From contig JAFKKG010000027.1 of assembly GCA_017305715.1 (NCBI GenBank), forward strand, positions 1 to 64,000: 64,000 bases of DNA. Reading direction: 5' to 3'. This document shows, piece by piece, positions 7,842 through 16,178 of the stretch. The DNA is from Hyphomicrobiales bacterium. GTDB lineage: Bacteria; Pseudomonadota; Alphaproteobacteria; Rhizobiales; Xanthobacteraceae. The notes under the pieces were generated by a model. The model ran no database searches and was not told the DNA's origin. It saw only the letters and a program-made list of their open reading frames with translations. Position numbers and translations under genes: made by a program. Each line of letters opens with the position of its first letter. Positions within the stretch are counted from its first letter, which is position 1.

Positions 7842-8519
7842 GTGGCAGTTCGCGTTCAACCCCGTCAGCTTGCCTTTGCGCTGCCGCACGCTGAAAGCCT
7901 GACCCGCGACAATTTTCTGGAAGGTCCGGCCAATGAAGCGGGCCTGGCGCTGATCGAAAGCTGGCCCGACTGGCCGAACCGCATCATGCTGCTGGTCGGC
8001 CCCGAAGGCAGCGGCAAGAGCCATCTCGCCGCGATCTGGGCCGAAGCGGCCGGCGCCCGCTCGATCCCGGCGCATGCCTTGACGCCGAATGCCGTGCCCG
8101 GCGCGCTGGCGACCGGGGCGCTTGTCGTCGAGGACCTGAAGCCCGGGGATTTCGACGAGCGCGCGATGTTCCATCTGATGAATCTCGCCCGCGAAGACGA
8201 AGCGTCGATCCTGATCACGGCGCGGATGGCCCCCTCGGCGTTCGAGGTCGAATTGCGCGACCTGCGCTCGCGCCTGCGCGCGGTGCCGACCGTGCCGCTG
8301 CTGCCGCCTGATGACCAGCTGTTCCGCGGCCTGATCGTCAAATTCTGCGCCGACCGCCAGCTCAGCATCGACGAGACGGTCGTCAGCTACCTCGCCAGCC
8401 GGATCGAGCGGTCCTATGCGGCGGCGCGCCAGGCCGTCGACCTGCTCGACCGCGAGGCGCTGCGGCTGGGCCGGCCGGTGACCCGGGCGCTGGCGGCTGA
8501 CCTGCTCCGCAACGCCTGA
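7842..8519 (+). CDS. hdaA: DnaA-related regulator HdaA
   Basis: The 225-residue protein has a DnaA-like AAA+ core without the DNA-binding domain IV, as in Hda/HdaA. In that family the protein works with the beta clamp to promote DnaA-ATP hydrolysis and prevent over-initiation. The N-terminal PRQLAFALPHAESL contains the QL-x-(F/L) clamp-binding motif; a Walker A (GPEGSGKSHL) is at about residues 45-54, followed by the shortened Walker B region ALVVEDLK. The start is the GTG at 7842, 11 bp after the preceding stop, because upstream codons lie in the previous gene. Placement between a pgsA-like gene and ppk is the conserved rhizobial order. Confidence 0.93.
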   Translation: MAVRVQPRQLAFALPHAESLTRDNFLEGPANEAGLALIESWPDWPNRIMLLVGPEGSGKSHLAAIWAEAAGARSIPAHALTPNAVPGALATGALVVEDLKPGDFDERAMFHLMNLAREDEASILITARMAPSAFEVELRDLRSRLRAVPTVPLLPPDDQLFRGLIVKFCADRQLSIDETVVSYLASRIERSYAAARQAVDLLDREALRLGRPVTRALAADLLRNA

Positions 8520-8588
8520 CGGCCCAGCGCCTGGCTGCCCTGCTGTCGCCTTGACGGCGGCACCGGGCGGAACATCAATGTCATCGAA

Positions 8589-8606
8589 ACGTCATTCAAC
8601 TATCAC
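8589..8606 (+). promoter_or_regulatory. candidate Pho box upstream of ppk
   Basis: ACGTCAT-TCAA-CTATCAC at 8589-8606 matches 11 of 14 positions of the PhoB direct-repeat consensus CTGTCAT-N4-CTGTCAC. It lies 64 bp ahead of the ppk ATG. PhoB control of polyphosphate genes is known in several bacteria, so the site is plausible. The nearest -10-like hexamer (TAGACT, 8628) is farther downstream than expected, which lowers confidence. Confidence 0.3.
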
Positions 8607-8670
8607 ATGGTACGTACGGCATCGGCCTAGACTGGCAAGGACGATCCCGCTTGAGATGGATTGAAACTTC

Positions 8671-10869
8671 ATGGACTCGGCACAAGTTATTGAAATAAAA
8701 GAAAAAGATACCACTGCCGAAGCGCCGCCGGCGATCGCCACGAGCCCCGAGCGATTCATCAATCGCGAGCTGTCCTGGCTGCATTTCAACCGCCGGGTGC
8801 TCGAGGAAGCGGTCAATCCGGGCCATCCGGCGCTGGAGCGGGTCCGGTTCCTGTCGATATCGGCAAATAACCTTGATGAGTTCTTCATGGTCCGCGTCGC
8901 CGGTATCAAGGCGCAGGTCCGCGAAGGCATCAACGAACGCAGCCCCGACGGGCTGACCCCGTCCGAGCAACTCGTCGCCATCAACAAGACGGTTTCGGAA
9001 CTGGCCTCCGACCAGCAGGCGATCTGGCGCGACCTGCGCAGCATCCTGTCCGAGACCGGCATCGTGCTGGTCGACGGACACGACGTCACCAAGGCCGAGC
9101 GGACCTGGATCGAGGATCACTTCCTCCACAACATCTTCCCGCTGCTGACGCCGCTGGCGATCGATCCGGCGCACCCCTTCCCGTTCATTCCAAGCCTCGG
9201 CTTCACCATCGCGCTGCATCTGGCGCGGGTCGCCGACGGCAAGCCGATGAACGCGCTGATCCGCATGCCCGGCAAGATCGACCGCTTCATCCGCATGCCG
9301 GCAGCCAAGGACGGCACGGTACGGCTGATCACCCTGGAACAGGCCACCGGCCTGTTCATCGGCCGCCTGTTCCCCGGCTACACCGTCAAGGGCCAGGGCG
9401 CGTTCCGCATCATCCGCGACTCCGAACTGGAAATCGAGGAAGAGGCCGAGGATCTGGTCCGCCTGTTCGAGACGGCGCTGAAGCGGCGGCGGCGCGGATC
9501 GGTGATCCGGCTCGAGCTGGAAGCCAAGATGCCGGAAGCGCTGCGCGCCTTCGTGCAGCAGGCGCTCGCCACTGCCGACGACGAGGTGTTTCTGGTCGAC
9601 GGCGTGCTGGCGATGAATGAATTGTCGCAACTGACACGGCTCGACCGGCCCGACCTCGAATTCGCCCCCTACGTGCCGCGCCATCCCGAACGGGTACGCG
9701 ACCATGGCGGCGATATCTTCGCCGCGATCCGCCAGAAGGACCTCGTGGTCCATCACCCCTATGAATCCTTCGACGTCGTCGTGCAATTCCTGCAGCAGGC
9801 GGCCCGCGACCCCGACGTGGTCGCGATCAAGCAGACGCTCTACCGCACCTCCAACAACTCGCCGATCGTGCGTACGCTGGCGGAAGCCGCGGAAGCCGGC
9901 AAATCGGTCACCGCGCTGATAGAGCTGAAGGCACGGTTCGACGAAGAGGCCAACATCCGCTGGGCGCGCGACCTCGAACGCGCCGGCGTCCAGGTGGTCT
10001 ATGGCTTCATCGAATTGAAGACCCACGCCAAGCTGTCGATGGTGGTGCGCCGCGAGGGCGGCAACCTTACCACCTACGTCCACACCGGCACCGGCAATTA
10101 TCACCCGGTGACCGCGCGCATCTATACCGACCTGTCCTATTTCACGTCCGATCCGATCATCGGGCGCGATGCGGCGCGGGTGTTCAACTACATCACCGGC
10201 TATGCCGAACCAAGCGACATCGAGCGCATGGCGGTGTCGCCGCTGACGCTGCGCAAGCGCATCATCGAACACATCCACGGCGAGACCAACTACGTCCGCC
10301 ACGGCAAGCCCGGCGCGATCTGGATGAAGATGAACTCGCTGGTCGACCCCGACATCATCGACGCGCTGTATGAGGCCTCCCAGGCCGGCGTTTCGATCGA
10401 CCTCGTGGTGCGCGGAATCTGCTGCCTGCGGCCCGGCCTGCCCGGGCTTTCCGAGAACATCCGCGTCAAATCCATCATCGGCCGCTTCCTGGAACACGGC
10501 CGAATCTACTGCTTTGGCATGGGTCAGGGCCTGCCGAGCACAAAAGCGGCTGTGTATATCTCGTCCGCCGACATGATGCCGCGCAACCTCGACCGCCGCG
10601 TCGAGGTGCTCTGCCCGCTGCAAAATCCTACGGTGCATCAGCAGGTTCTCGAACAGATCATGGTCGCGAACCTGAAGGATACCGAGCAAAGCTGGCAATT
10701 GTTGCCCGATGGGTCGTCAACGCGTATGAAGGCCGCGAAAGGCGAAGAGCCGTTCAATCTGCACAACTACTTCATGACGAATCCGAGTCTGTCAGGCCGT
10801 GGAAAGTCTCTCAAGGAATCTTCGCCGCGTCGCCTCACGCGCCGGAACGAGCGTCAGCCATCGTCGTAA
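8671..10869 (+). CDS. ppk1: polyphosphate kinase 1
   Basis: The 732-residue PPK1 reversibly transfers the gamma phosphate of ATP to growing polyphosphate. The N-terminal domain begins at [19 protein letters not shown], the typical PPK start. The phospholipase-D-like C-terminal domains include the segment around [12 protein letters not shown], whose His corresponds to the autophosphorylated residue of the family, and HTGTGNYHP. The ATG at 8671 is preceded by about 150 bp without a gene, holding a Pho-box-like site. ppx follows after 12 bp, so synthesis and degradation of polyphosphate are encoded in one operon. Confidence 0.97.
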   Translation: MDSAQVIEIKEKDTTAEAPPAIATSPERFINRELSWLHFNRRVLEEAVNPGHPALERVRFLSISANNLDEFFMVRVAGIKAQVREGINERSPDGLTPSEQLVAINKTVSELASDQQAIWRDLRSILSETGIVLVDGHDVTKAERTWIEDHFLHNIFPLLTPLAIDPAHPFPFIPSLGFTIALHLARVADGKPMNALIRMPGKIDRFIRMPAAKDGTVRLITLEQATGLFIGRLFPGYTVKGQGAFRIIRDSELEIEEEAEDLVRLFETALKRRRRGSVIRLELEAKMPEALRAFVQQALATADDEVFLVDGVLAMNELSQLTRLDRPDLEFAPYVPRHPERVRDHGGDIFAAIRQKDLVVHHPYESFDVVVQFLQQAARDPDVVAIKQTLYRTSNNSPIVRTLAEAAEAGKSVTALIELKARFDEEANIRWARDLERAGVQVVYGFIELKTHAKLSMVVRREGGNLTTYVHTGTGNYHPVTARIYTDLSYFTSDPIIGRDAARVFNYITGYAEPSDIERMAVSPLTLRKRIIEHIHGETNYVRHGKPGAIWMKMNSLVDPDIIDALYEASQAGVSIDLVVRGICCLRPGLPGLSENIRVKSIIGRFLEHGRIYCFGMGQGLPSTKAAVYISSADMMPRNLDRRVEVLCPLQNPTVHQQVLEQIMVANLKDTEQSWQLLPDGSSTRMKAAKGEEPFNLHNYFMTNPSLSGRGKSLKESSPRRLTRRNERQPSS

Positions 10870-10881
10870 CGGAGCGCTGTC

Positions 10882-12384
10882 GTGAAGCGACCGCGCAAGC
10901 GCGCTTCCAGCGTCGCCGTCATCGACATCGGTTCGAACTCGGTTCGTCTCGTCGTCTATGAAACGATGGCGCGCAGCCTCGTCACCATCTTCAACGAAAA
11001 GGCGCTGTGCGGCCTCGGCCGCGAGGTGCAGAGCACCGGCCTGCTGGCGACCGACGCCGTCAACAAGGCGTTGACGGCGCTGCGCCGGTTTCGCGCCTTG
11101 TGCCGGATTCAACAGGTCGGCCGCGTCTATGCGATCGCCACCGCCGCCTGCCGCGACGCCGAGAATGGTCCCGACTTCATCGCCAGGGCCGAGCGCATCT
11201 GCGGCACCCGCATCCAGATCCTGTCGGGGCCGCGGGAAGCCAAACTGTCCGCACTCGGCGTCATCTCCGGCGTGCACAATCCCGACGGCATCGTCGGCGA
11301 TCTCGGTGGCGGCTCGCTCGAACTGATCGACGTCCACGGCAACCGCGTCCGCAGCGGCGTGACGCTGCCGCTCGGCAGCCTGGCGCTGCAGGATCTGTCC
11401 GACAAATCGCTCAAGCGCGCCGAGCGGATCGTGCGGGAAGAACTGTCCGACGTCGCCCAGCTCAGGGCCGGCCGCGGCCGCACCTTCTATGCGGTCGGCG
11501 GCACCTGGCGCGCGTTGGCACGCATCCACATCATCCAGAGCGACTATCCGCTGCGGGTGATGCACGGCTATTCGATCCCGGCGGCGGACGCGCTCGACTT
11601 CGCGCAGCGGCTGAGGCGGCTCGCCGCGGCCAACATGCTGGCCAATATCGAGGTGATCTCCGACGCGCGGCGTCCGCTCTTGACCTATGCCGCGCTGGTG
11701 CTCGAGCACATCATTCGCGTCGCCAGGCCCAAGACCATCGTGTTTTCCACCTTCGGCGTGCGTGAAGGCCTGCTCTACGAAAAGCTGCCGCCGTCCGAGC
11801 GCACCAAGGACGGATTCATCTGCGCCGCGCAAACGCTGAACCAGTTGCTGTCGCGCTCGGCCCGGCATGCCGAAGAACTGGTCGGCTGGACCGATCGCCT
11901 GGTCCGGGTGGTGAAGCTGCGCGAAACGCCCGAGGAGCGCCGGCTGCGCCATGCGGCCTGTCTGCTCTCCGACATCGGCTGGCGGGTGCATCCGGATCAT
12001 CGCGGCGAAGAGACGCTGAGCCTGATCACCAACGGCAATTTCGGCTCGATCAGCCACCAGGGCCGCGCCTTTGTCGCGCTGTCGGTGTTTTATCGTTACG
12101 CGGGCTTGAGCGAGGAAAACGAACCGCCGGCGCGGATCCGCGAGCTGGTGCCGCCGGCGATGGATGAGCGCGCACGAATCCTCGGCGCGGCGTTCCGCGT
12201 CGCGCATCTGATCTCGGCGGCGCGAACCGGCGTGCTGCCGGCAACGCATTTCCGCAGCCACGGCCGCAAGCTGATGCTGGTGTTCGAGCACCGGATGGTC
12301 GACCTCGTCGCCGACCGCGTCGGCAGCCGCTTCAAGCAACTGGCGCGGCTGGTCGGACGGTCCGGATCGATCGTGCGGCGGTAA
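10882..12384 (+). CDS. ppx: exopolyphosphatase / pppGpp phosphohydrolase (Ppx/GppA)
   Basis: The 500-residue protein belongs to the Ppx/GppA family, which removes terminal phosphate from polyphosphate or hydrolyses pppGpp. It has the ASKHA phosphate-binding loops AVIDIGSNSVRLVVYE and GDLGGGSLELI, and an HD-type helical C-terminal half. The GTG start at 10882 follows a GGAG motif at 10871-10874. The last 31 codons (from about 12289) recur almost unchanged at 13365-13460, beyond a PEP-CTERM gene, suggesting that the 3' end of ppx was involved in an insertion or duplication. Confidence 0.95.
   Translation: MKRPRKRASSVAVIDIGSNSVRLVVYETMARSLVTIFNEKALCGLGREVQSTGLLATDAVNKALTALRRFRALCRIQQVGRVYAIATAACRDAENGPDFIARAERICGTRIQILSGPREAKLSALGVISGVHNPDGIVGDLGGGSLELIDVHGNRVRSGVTLPLGSLALQDLSDKSLKRAERIVREELSDVAQLRAGRGRTFYAVGGTWRALARIHIIQSDYPLRVMHGYSIPAADALDFAQRLRRLAAANMLANIEVISDARRPLLTYAALVLEHIIRVARPKTIVFSTFGVREGLLYEKLPPSERTKDGFICAAQTLNQLLSRSARHAEELVGWTDRLVRVVKLRETPEERRLRHAACLLSDIGWRVHPDHRGEETLSLITNGNFGSISHQGRAFVALSVFYRYAGLSEENEPPARIRELVPPAMDERARILGAAFRVAHLISAARTGVLPATHFRSHGRKLMLVFEHRMVDLVADRVGSRFKQLARLVGRSGSIVRR
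12289..12381 (+). repeat. direct repeat copy 1 (ppx 3' end)
   Basis: The 93 bp that encode HRMVDLVADRVGSRFKQLAR and the remaining codons to the end of ppx form the first copy of a direct repeat. The second copy is at 13365-13457; by direct comparison they differ at 6 of 93 positions (about 94% identity). Both are immediately followed by an in-frame stop codon (TAA here). Confidence 0.9.
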
Positions 12385-12453
12385 GAGTCACGAGGCGCCG
12401 GAGCTCGATGGTGCGCCCGAGCGGGGCCCGCAATTCAAACGTGAGGATTCGGG

Positions 12454-13125
12454 TCAAGCCGCCATCAATGCTGGCTTGACCTTCCGACGATAGACCATGA
12501 AGCCCACTCCCGAGAAGCCGAGGATCATCATGGCCCAGGTGGAGGGCTCGGGGACCGCTGAAGTGACCGGAGTTACGTTTAGCGACACACCGCCGCTGTT
12601 GTCGTTGTACGGATAGTCAAGAACGAAGAAATTCACACTTTGCGGGGCGGCCAAAGTAAACGAGACCGGCCCGCCAACGAGCGCGTATGCGTTCTGGTCG
12701 TACGCCTGCGGTAGTGGTGCGTAGCTCAGCGGCAAGGTGCTATATGCCGCAAGTGCGTTGGCAGCCGTATCGTAAAGACCGTTGTTGCCGGGGACGGCCA
12801 CGAAGCCGTATTGAAATCCATCGGCGTGATTGAACACTCCGCTTCCCAGACCAAAATCAATGGCGAATGCATTCGTAAAGCCGGATTGACAATTCATTCC
12901 GGAGCCATCGCAGCCTGACGAAAACCCCCAGGGAGACCACGCCTGATAGGCACCAGTCGTGGCATAACTTACCGTGTAAGTCCCGGCGGCAAGCTGAACT
13001 ATGGTGCCGTTAGGGTTAGTTGCGTCCACATTCACGATGATAGCGCTCGCTGGCGATATCGCGGCCAGCGTCGCGGCAATCGTCAACGCGAGTGTCACTT
13101 TTTTCGTCAACCAAATTGATTTCAT
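12454..13125 (-). CDS. PEP-CTERM sorting-domain protein
   Basis: The 223-residue secreted protein has a signal peptide (MKSIWLTKKVTLALTIAATLAAISPASA) and a C-terminal [20 protein letters not shown] followed by VYRRK. That is the PEP-CTERM tripartite signal: PEP motif, transmembrane helix, basic tail, which exosortase EpsH-type enzymes recognise. The mature part is a Gly/Ala/Asn/Tyr-rich beta-type sequence of unknown role, perhaps extracellular matrix. ATG 13125 is chosen because the signal peptide starts there and GGAG lies about 8 nt upstream; the frame is open to 13161. It sits between two copies of the ppx 3' end and looks less GC-rich than its neighbours, suggesting acquisition. Confidence 0.85.
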   Translation of the reverse strand: MKSIWLTKKVTLALTIAATLAAISPASAIIVNVDATNPNGTIVQLAAGTYTVSYATTGAYQAWSPWGFSSGCDGSGMNCQSGFTNAFAIDFGLGSGVFNHADGFQYGFVAVPGNNGLYDTAANALAAYSTLPLSYAPLPQAYDQNAYALVGGPVSFTLAAPQSVNFFVLDYPYNDNSGGVSLNVTPVTSAVPEPSTWAMMILGFSGVGFMVYRRKVKPALMAA

Positions 13126-13160
13126 GGCAATTCTCCAACCTAGCATCCAGAAAGTCCGCA

Positions 13161-13460
13161 ATGTCGAACCCGCGAAACCCAGTCGTGGTAGCTAATTTGT
13201 TGGCGCGTGCACAATCTGGCGATTCTGCCATCTATCGATTCCGCTATCTATCGATTTCGCCGGATCCCAATCCGGAAGGCATCGAACCGATCGTTTCAGT
13301 TGTTTTTGATGATCAACAGGGCCTGCCCAACCGCTTGCCGCGTTTGAAGATGAGCTATTGCGCGCACCGGATGGTCGACCTCGTCGCCGACCGCGTCGGC
13401 AGCCGCTTCAAGCAACTGGCCCGGCTGGTTGGACGGTCAGGACCGATCGTCAGGCGGTGA
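13161..13460 (+). pseudogene. chimeric ORF ending in a duplicated ppx tail
   Basis: A 99-codon frame starting MSNPRNPVVVANLLARAQSG runs without a stop into the duplicated ppx segment and ends ...VGRSGPIVRR with TGA. The first two thirds resemble no family that I know. Positions 13229-13260 contain ATCTATCGATT twice. The in-frame fusion could be a chance product of the rearrangement that placed the ppx tail here. The rest of the gap from 13126 to 13504 holds the PEP-CTERM gene's upstream region and nothing else that I can identify. Confidence 0.45.
13365..13457 (+). repeat. direct repeat copy 2 (ppx 3' end)
   Basis: This 93-bp segment is the second copy of the ppx 3' end and keeps the ppx reading frame through to a TGA at 13458-13460. 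The six differences from copy 1 cluster in the last third. Sequence upstream of 13365 shows little further alignment to ppx, so only the tail is shared. Confidence 0.9.
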
Positions 13461-13504
13461 GAATCAAGCCGGCCCGCCGATACCGCGAGATCGGCGCGCC
13501 TGTC

Positions 13505-14395
13505 TCAGCCAAGGCGATAGAGCCGGGCCGCGGTGTCGTGCAGCACCGCGCGGCGGTCGGCCTGCGGGAACGGAGCCAATGCCGACCCGATCGCATTCAC
13601 GATCGCGGCGTAGTCGGTCCACAATTTTTCGATCGGAAAATTCGAACCCCACACGCAGCGTTGCGCACCGAACAGTTCCAGCGTCTCGCCGACAACGTCA
13701 GCGATGTGCTGCGCGTCGTTGCGCCGGATGAAAGTACCCAGCCCGGAAAACTTGGTGTGCATGTTTGGCTGATCCGCCAGCCGCTTCATACCCTCGCGCC
13801 AGGCAAACCGGCCTGCCGTCGAGCGATCCTCCGGCATGCCAGCATGCTCCAGCACCAGCGTTATACCTGGGAATGCCTTTGCCAGCGCGGCACCGTCGGC
13901 CATTTGCGAACTGAATACCTGCAGTTCGAACAGCCAATCATGCTCCTGCAGCAGCGCAAAGTTCTTGCGGAACGCCGGGGTATTCATCTGATCTGGCGCG
14001 GGCGCAAACCGGTACTGCTCGTTGCTATGCCAGTGCAATTGCTGCCGGACGCCCCGCATCAGCGGAGATTTTGCCTGCGTGGCCATCACCTGCGGTGCCT
14101 GTTCGCTCTGGAAATCGACGTAGGAAACGATGGCATGCGGCCAACCGGTGCGGCCGGCGATGGACTGAACCCATTCGACCTCCGCGATCTCCTGTCCCTT
14201 GCCCCAGTTGGTTTGTACATAAACCGACTTCACCACGCCGGTGCCGGCCAGATCGGAAAGAAACTCCTCCACCGGATAGTCGCGCTTGAGGGCGTCATAG
14301 GCGCCGAAAATTCTCGGCACTGTCGGACCTTGCAGCCAGGGCTGGTCGGCCCGGCGCCAGACGTGGTGATGCGCGTCGATGATCGGTTCCACCAT
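13505..14395 (-). CDS. amidohydrolase family protein (COG3618 type)
   Basis: The 296-residue product belongs to the Amidohydro_2 family of TIM-barrel metal hydrolases. The N-terminal IIDAHHHVW is the metal-binding HxH motif; ITLVLEHAGMP and CVWGSNFPIEKLW near the C-terminus supply the later barrel His and Asp-region motifs (here GSNFP rather than GSD(F/W)P, so the usual terminal Asp is Asn). Relatives hydrolyse lactones or 2-pyrone-4,6-dicarboxylate. ATG 14395 with GAGGA upstream is preferred to the TTG one codon earlier. It is the last gene of the TRAP operon, 10 bp after dctM, so it probably acts on the imported compound. Confidence 0.85.
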   Translation of the reverse strand: MVEPIIDAHHHVWRRADQPWLQGPTVPRIFGAYDALKRDYPVEEFLSDLAGTGVVKSVYVQTNWGKGQEIAEVEWVQSIAGRTGWPHAIVSYVDFQSEQAPQVMATQAKSPLMRGVRQQLHWHSNEQYRFAPAPDQMNTPAFRKNFALLQEHDWLFELQVFSSQMADGAALAKAFPGITLVLEHAGMPEDRSTAGRFAWREGMKRLADQPNMHTKFSGLGTFIRRNDAQHIADVVGETLELFGAQRCVWGSNFPIEKLWTDYAAIVNAIGSALAPFPQADRRAVLHDTAARLYRLG

Positions 14396-14405
14396 CAAGT
14401 CCTCG

Positions 14406-15671
14406 TCAGAGCAGCAAGAGTGTAATCGTTGGGAAGAGCGTGAGCAGGATCAGCGTCGCCATCAACGCGAACACGAAGGGGAACGCCCCCGCCACCACTT
14501 CCTGCATCGTCGTACCGGAAATGCCGGTAATGACGAACAGGTTCAATCCGACCGGCGGCGTGATCGCTGCAATCTCGATATTGAGCGTCAGTACGATCGC
14601 GAAGTGGATCAAGTTGATGTCGAGTGCCTTCACCGTCGGCAACAGCAACGGGGTCACGACCGTCAGCAGCGTGAAGCCGTCCAGAAAGCAGCCCAGCACC
14701 AGCAGTACGATGTTGACCAGGAACAGGAATGCGATCGGTGACAGATTGAGATGCGTAATCGTGTTGACGATGGCGTCGGGAATGCCGGCCAGGGTCGCGA
14801 TCATTCCGACGAACAGCGCGCCCGACAGGATGAACAATATCGCGCCGGTGGAGCGCGCACTGTCGATGAATATTCCAGGCAGGTCAGCCAACCGGATCGT
14901 GCGATAGACGAACATTCCGACGAGCAGCCCGTATACGACCGATACCGCGGCGGCCTCCGTAGGGGTGAACACGCCCAGATAGATGCCGCCAAGCACGATC
15001 GCGGGCATGAACAGGGCCGGTCCAGCCAGCACGAAGGCTCTCCAGACGGCAAGAAACGAGAACGGTTCTGTCGACTTGCCGTATCCGTGACGTCGGGCGA
15101 TGGCAAAGGCCACGATGCCGATTGCGGTCGCCGCCACCATGCCGGGCACCACGCCGGCGATGAACAGATCCTTGACCGACTGTTGGGCCATCTCGGCGTA
15201 GATCACGAAGGTGACGCTGGGCGGGATCAGGATGCCGAGCGTCCCACCGGCCGCCATCAGGCCCGCGGTGAAGCGGCGTGGATAACCCAGCGAACCCATC
15301 ACGGGAATCATGACGCGTCCGAGCGCTGCCGCCGAAGCGACCGACGAGCCGGTCATGGCGCCGAAGATGGCTGAAGCGCCGCTGGCGCCGATCGAGGCCC
15401 CTCCGGAGACGCTGCCGACGAGAGTCTGCATCAGGTCGAACAGATACTTTGCAAAGCCGGAACGCAACATGATGTTGCCGGCCAGGATGAAGAACGGGAT
15501 TGCCAGCAGCACGAAGCTGTCCAGGCCCGAAAACATCGACTGCGCGACCTGGGTAAACGAGGTCACCTTGAAGATGGCCACGGCGGCGAGACCGGTGAGC
15601 CACAGCGCAAACGCAACCGGCAGGCCCAACGCCAGCATCACCAGCATGCTGCCGATCAACATGAATGCCAT
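14406..15671 (-). CDS. dctM: TRAP transporter large permease DctM
   Basis: The 421-residue membrane protein has about 12 hydrophobic segments and the DctM family pattern, including LAIPFFILAGNIMLRSG, GASGASAIFGAMTGSSVASA, and LGILIPPSVTFVIYAE. It is the ion-coupled translocation subunit of a tripartite ATP-independent periplasmic transporter. It begins directly at the dctQ stop (ATG 15671, dctQ TAA 15672-15674), which implies translational coupling. The substrate is unknown; the linked amidohydrolase and GntR regulator suggest a small organic acid or lactone. Confidence 0.95.
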   Translation of the reverse strand: MAFMLIGSMLVMLALGLPVAFALWLTGLAAVAIFKVTSFTQVAQSMFSGLDSFVLLAIPFFILAGNIMLRSGFAKYLFDLMQTLVGSVSGGASIGASGASAIFGAMTGSSVASAAALGRVMIPVMGSLGYPRRFTAGLMAAGGTLGILIPPSVTFVIYAEMAQQSVKDLFIAGVVPGMVAATAIGIVAFAIARRHGYGKSTEPFSFLAVWRAFVLAGPALFMPAIVLGGIYLGVFTPTEAAAVSVVYGLLVGMFVYRTIRLADLPGIFIDSARSTGAILFILSGALFVGMIATLAGIPDAIVNTITHLNLSPIAFLFLVNIVLLVLGCFLDGFTLLTVVTPLLLPTVKALDINLIHFAIVLTLNIEIAAITPPVGLNLFVITGISGTTMQEVVAGAFPFVFALMATLILLTLFPTITLLLL

Positions 15672-16178
15672 TTATGCCTCCGCGCTGGCTACCGGCTTGT
15701 CGGGCCGAAGCCCGAGCAGGCGAAGCGAGAGCCGCAGGCTGATGGCCGCAAAACCGATCGGAATGACCGATTGCGCAGCCCACAGCGGGAAAGGGAGATT
15801 GGAATGCGCGAAGGAGATACCGAACAATGCCGATTCCTGGACGTAGCGTACGCCGAGTACCGTGGCGGTTATCGCAAAGCACAGACAAAGCAGATCGCAA
15901 ATCCATTCGACGATCTTGCGTGGCGCCGAGCCCATCCGGTCGATGAACAATTCAACCCGTACATTGGCGCCGTCGCGCGTCAGTCCAATCGCGCTGAGAT
16001 AGGTCATCGCAATCAGCAACACGCGGGAGAGTTCGTCCGTCCACAGGTTGGAACTGCCGAATATCGCTCGCACTGTCAGTTCGTAGACCACGACGCCGAG
16101 CACCGCGGCCAGCACCAGTCCCGCGATGCCATCCTCGATGCGCGCCAACACGGCGCTAGCTCGCCGAAACCGGTTCAT
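15672..16178 (-). CDS. dctQ: TRAP transporter small permease DctQ
   Basis: The 168-residue protein has four hydrophobic segments, as expected for the DctQ subunit, and carries the family-type segment NLWTDELSRVLLIAMTYLSAIGL. ATG 16178 overlaps the dctP stop (ATGA), which decides the start; the open frame upstream of it runs through dctP in a different phase. It pairs with DctM to form the membrane part of the TRAP system. The C-terminus is short and cytoplasmic. Confidence 0.93.
   Translation of the reverse strand: MNRFRRASAVLARIEDGIAGLVLAAVLGVVVYELTVRAIFGSSNLWTDELSRVLLIAMTYLSAIGLTRDGANVRVELFIDRMGSAPRKIVEWICDLLCLCFAITATVLGVRYVQESALFGISFAHSNLPFPLWAAQSVIPIGFAAISLRLSLRLLGLRPDKPVASAEA

Noticed and set aside
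8596-10698. Long antisense ORF (700 codons) opposite ppk
   Set aside because: It mirrors ppk codon structure, is rich in His/Arg/Asp as expected of a shadow frame in GC-rich DNA, and has no family match.
10792-12339. Long antisense ORF opposite ppx
   Set aside because: Shadow of ppx; low-complexity composition and no ribosome-binding site that I trust.
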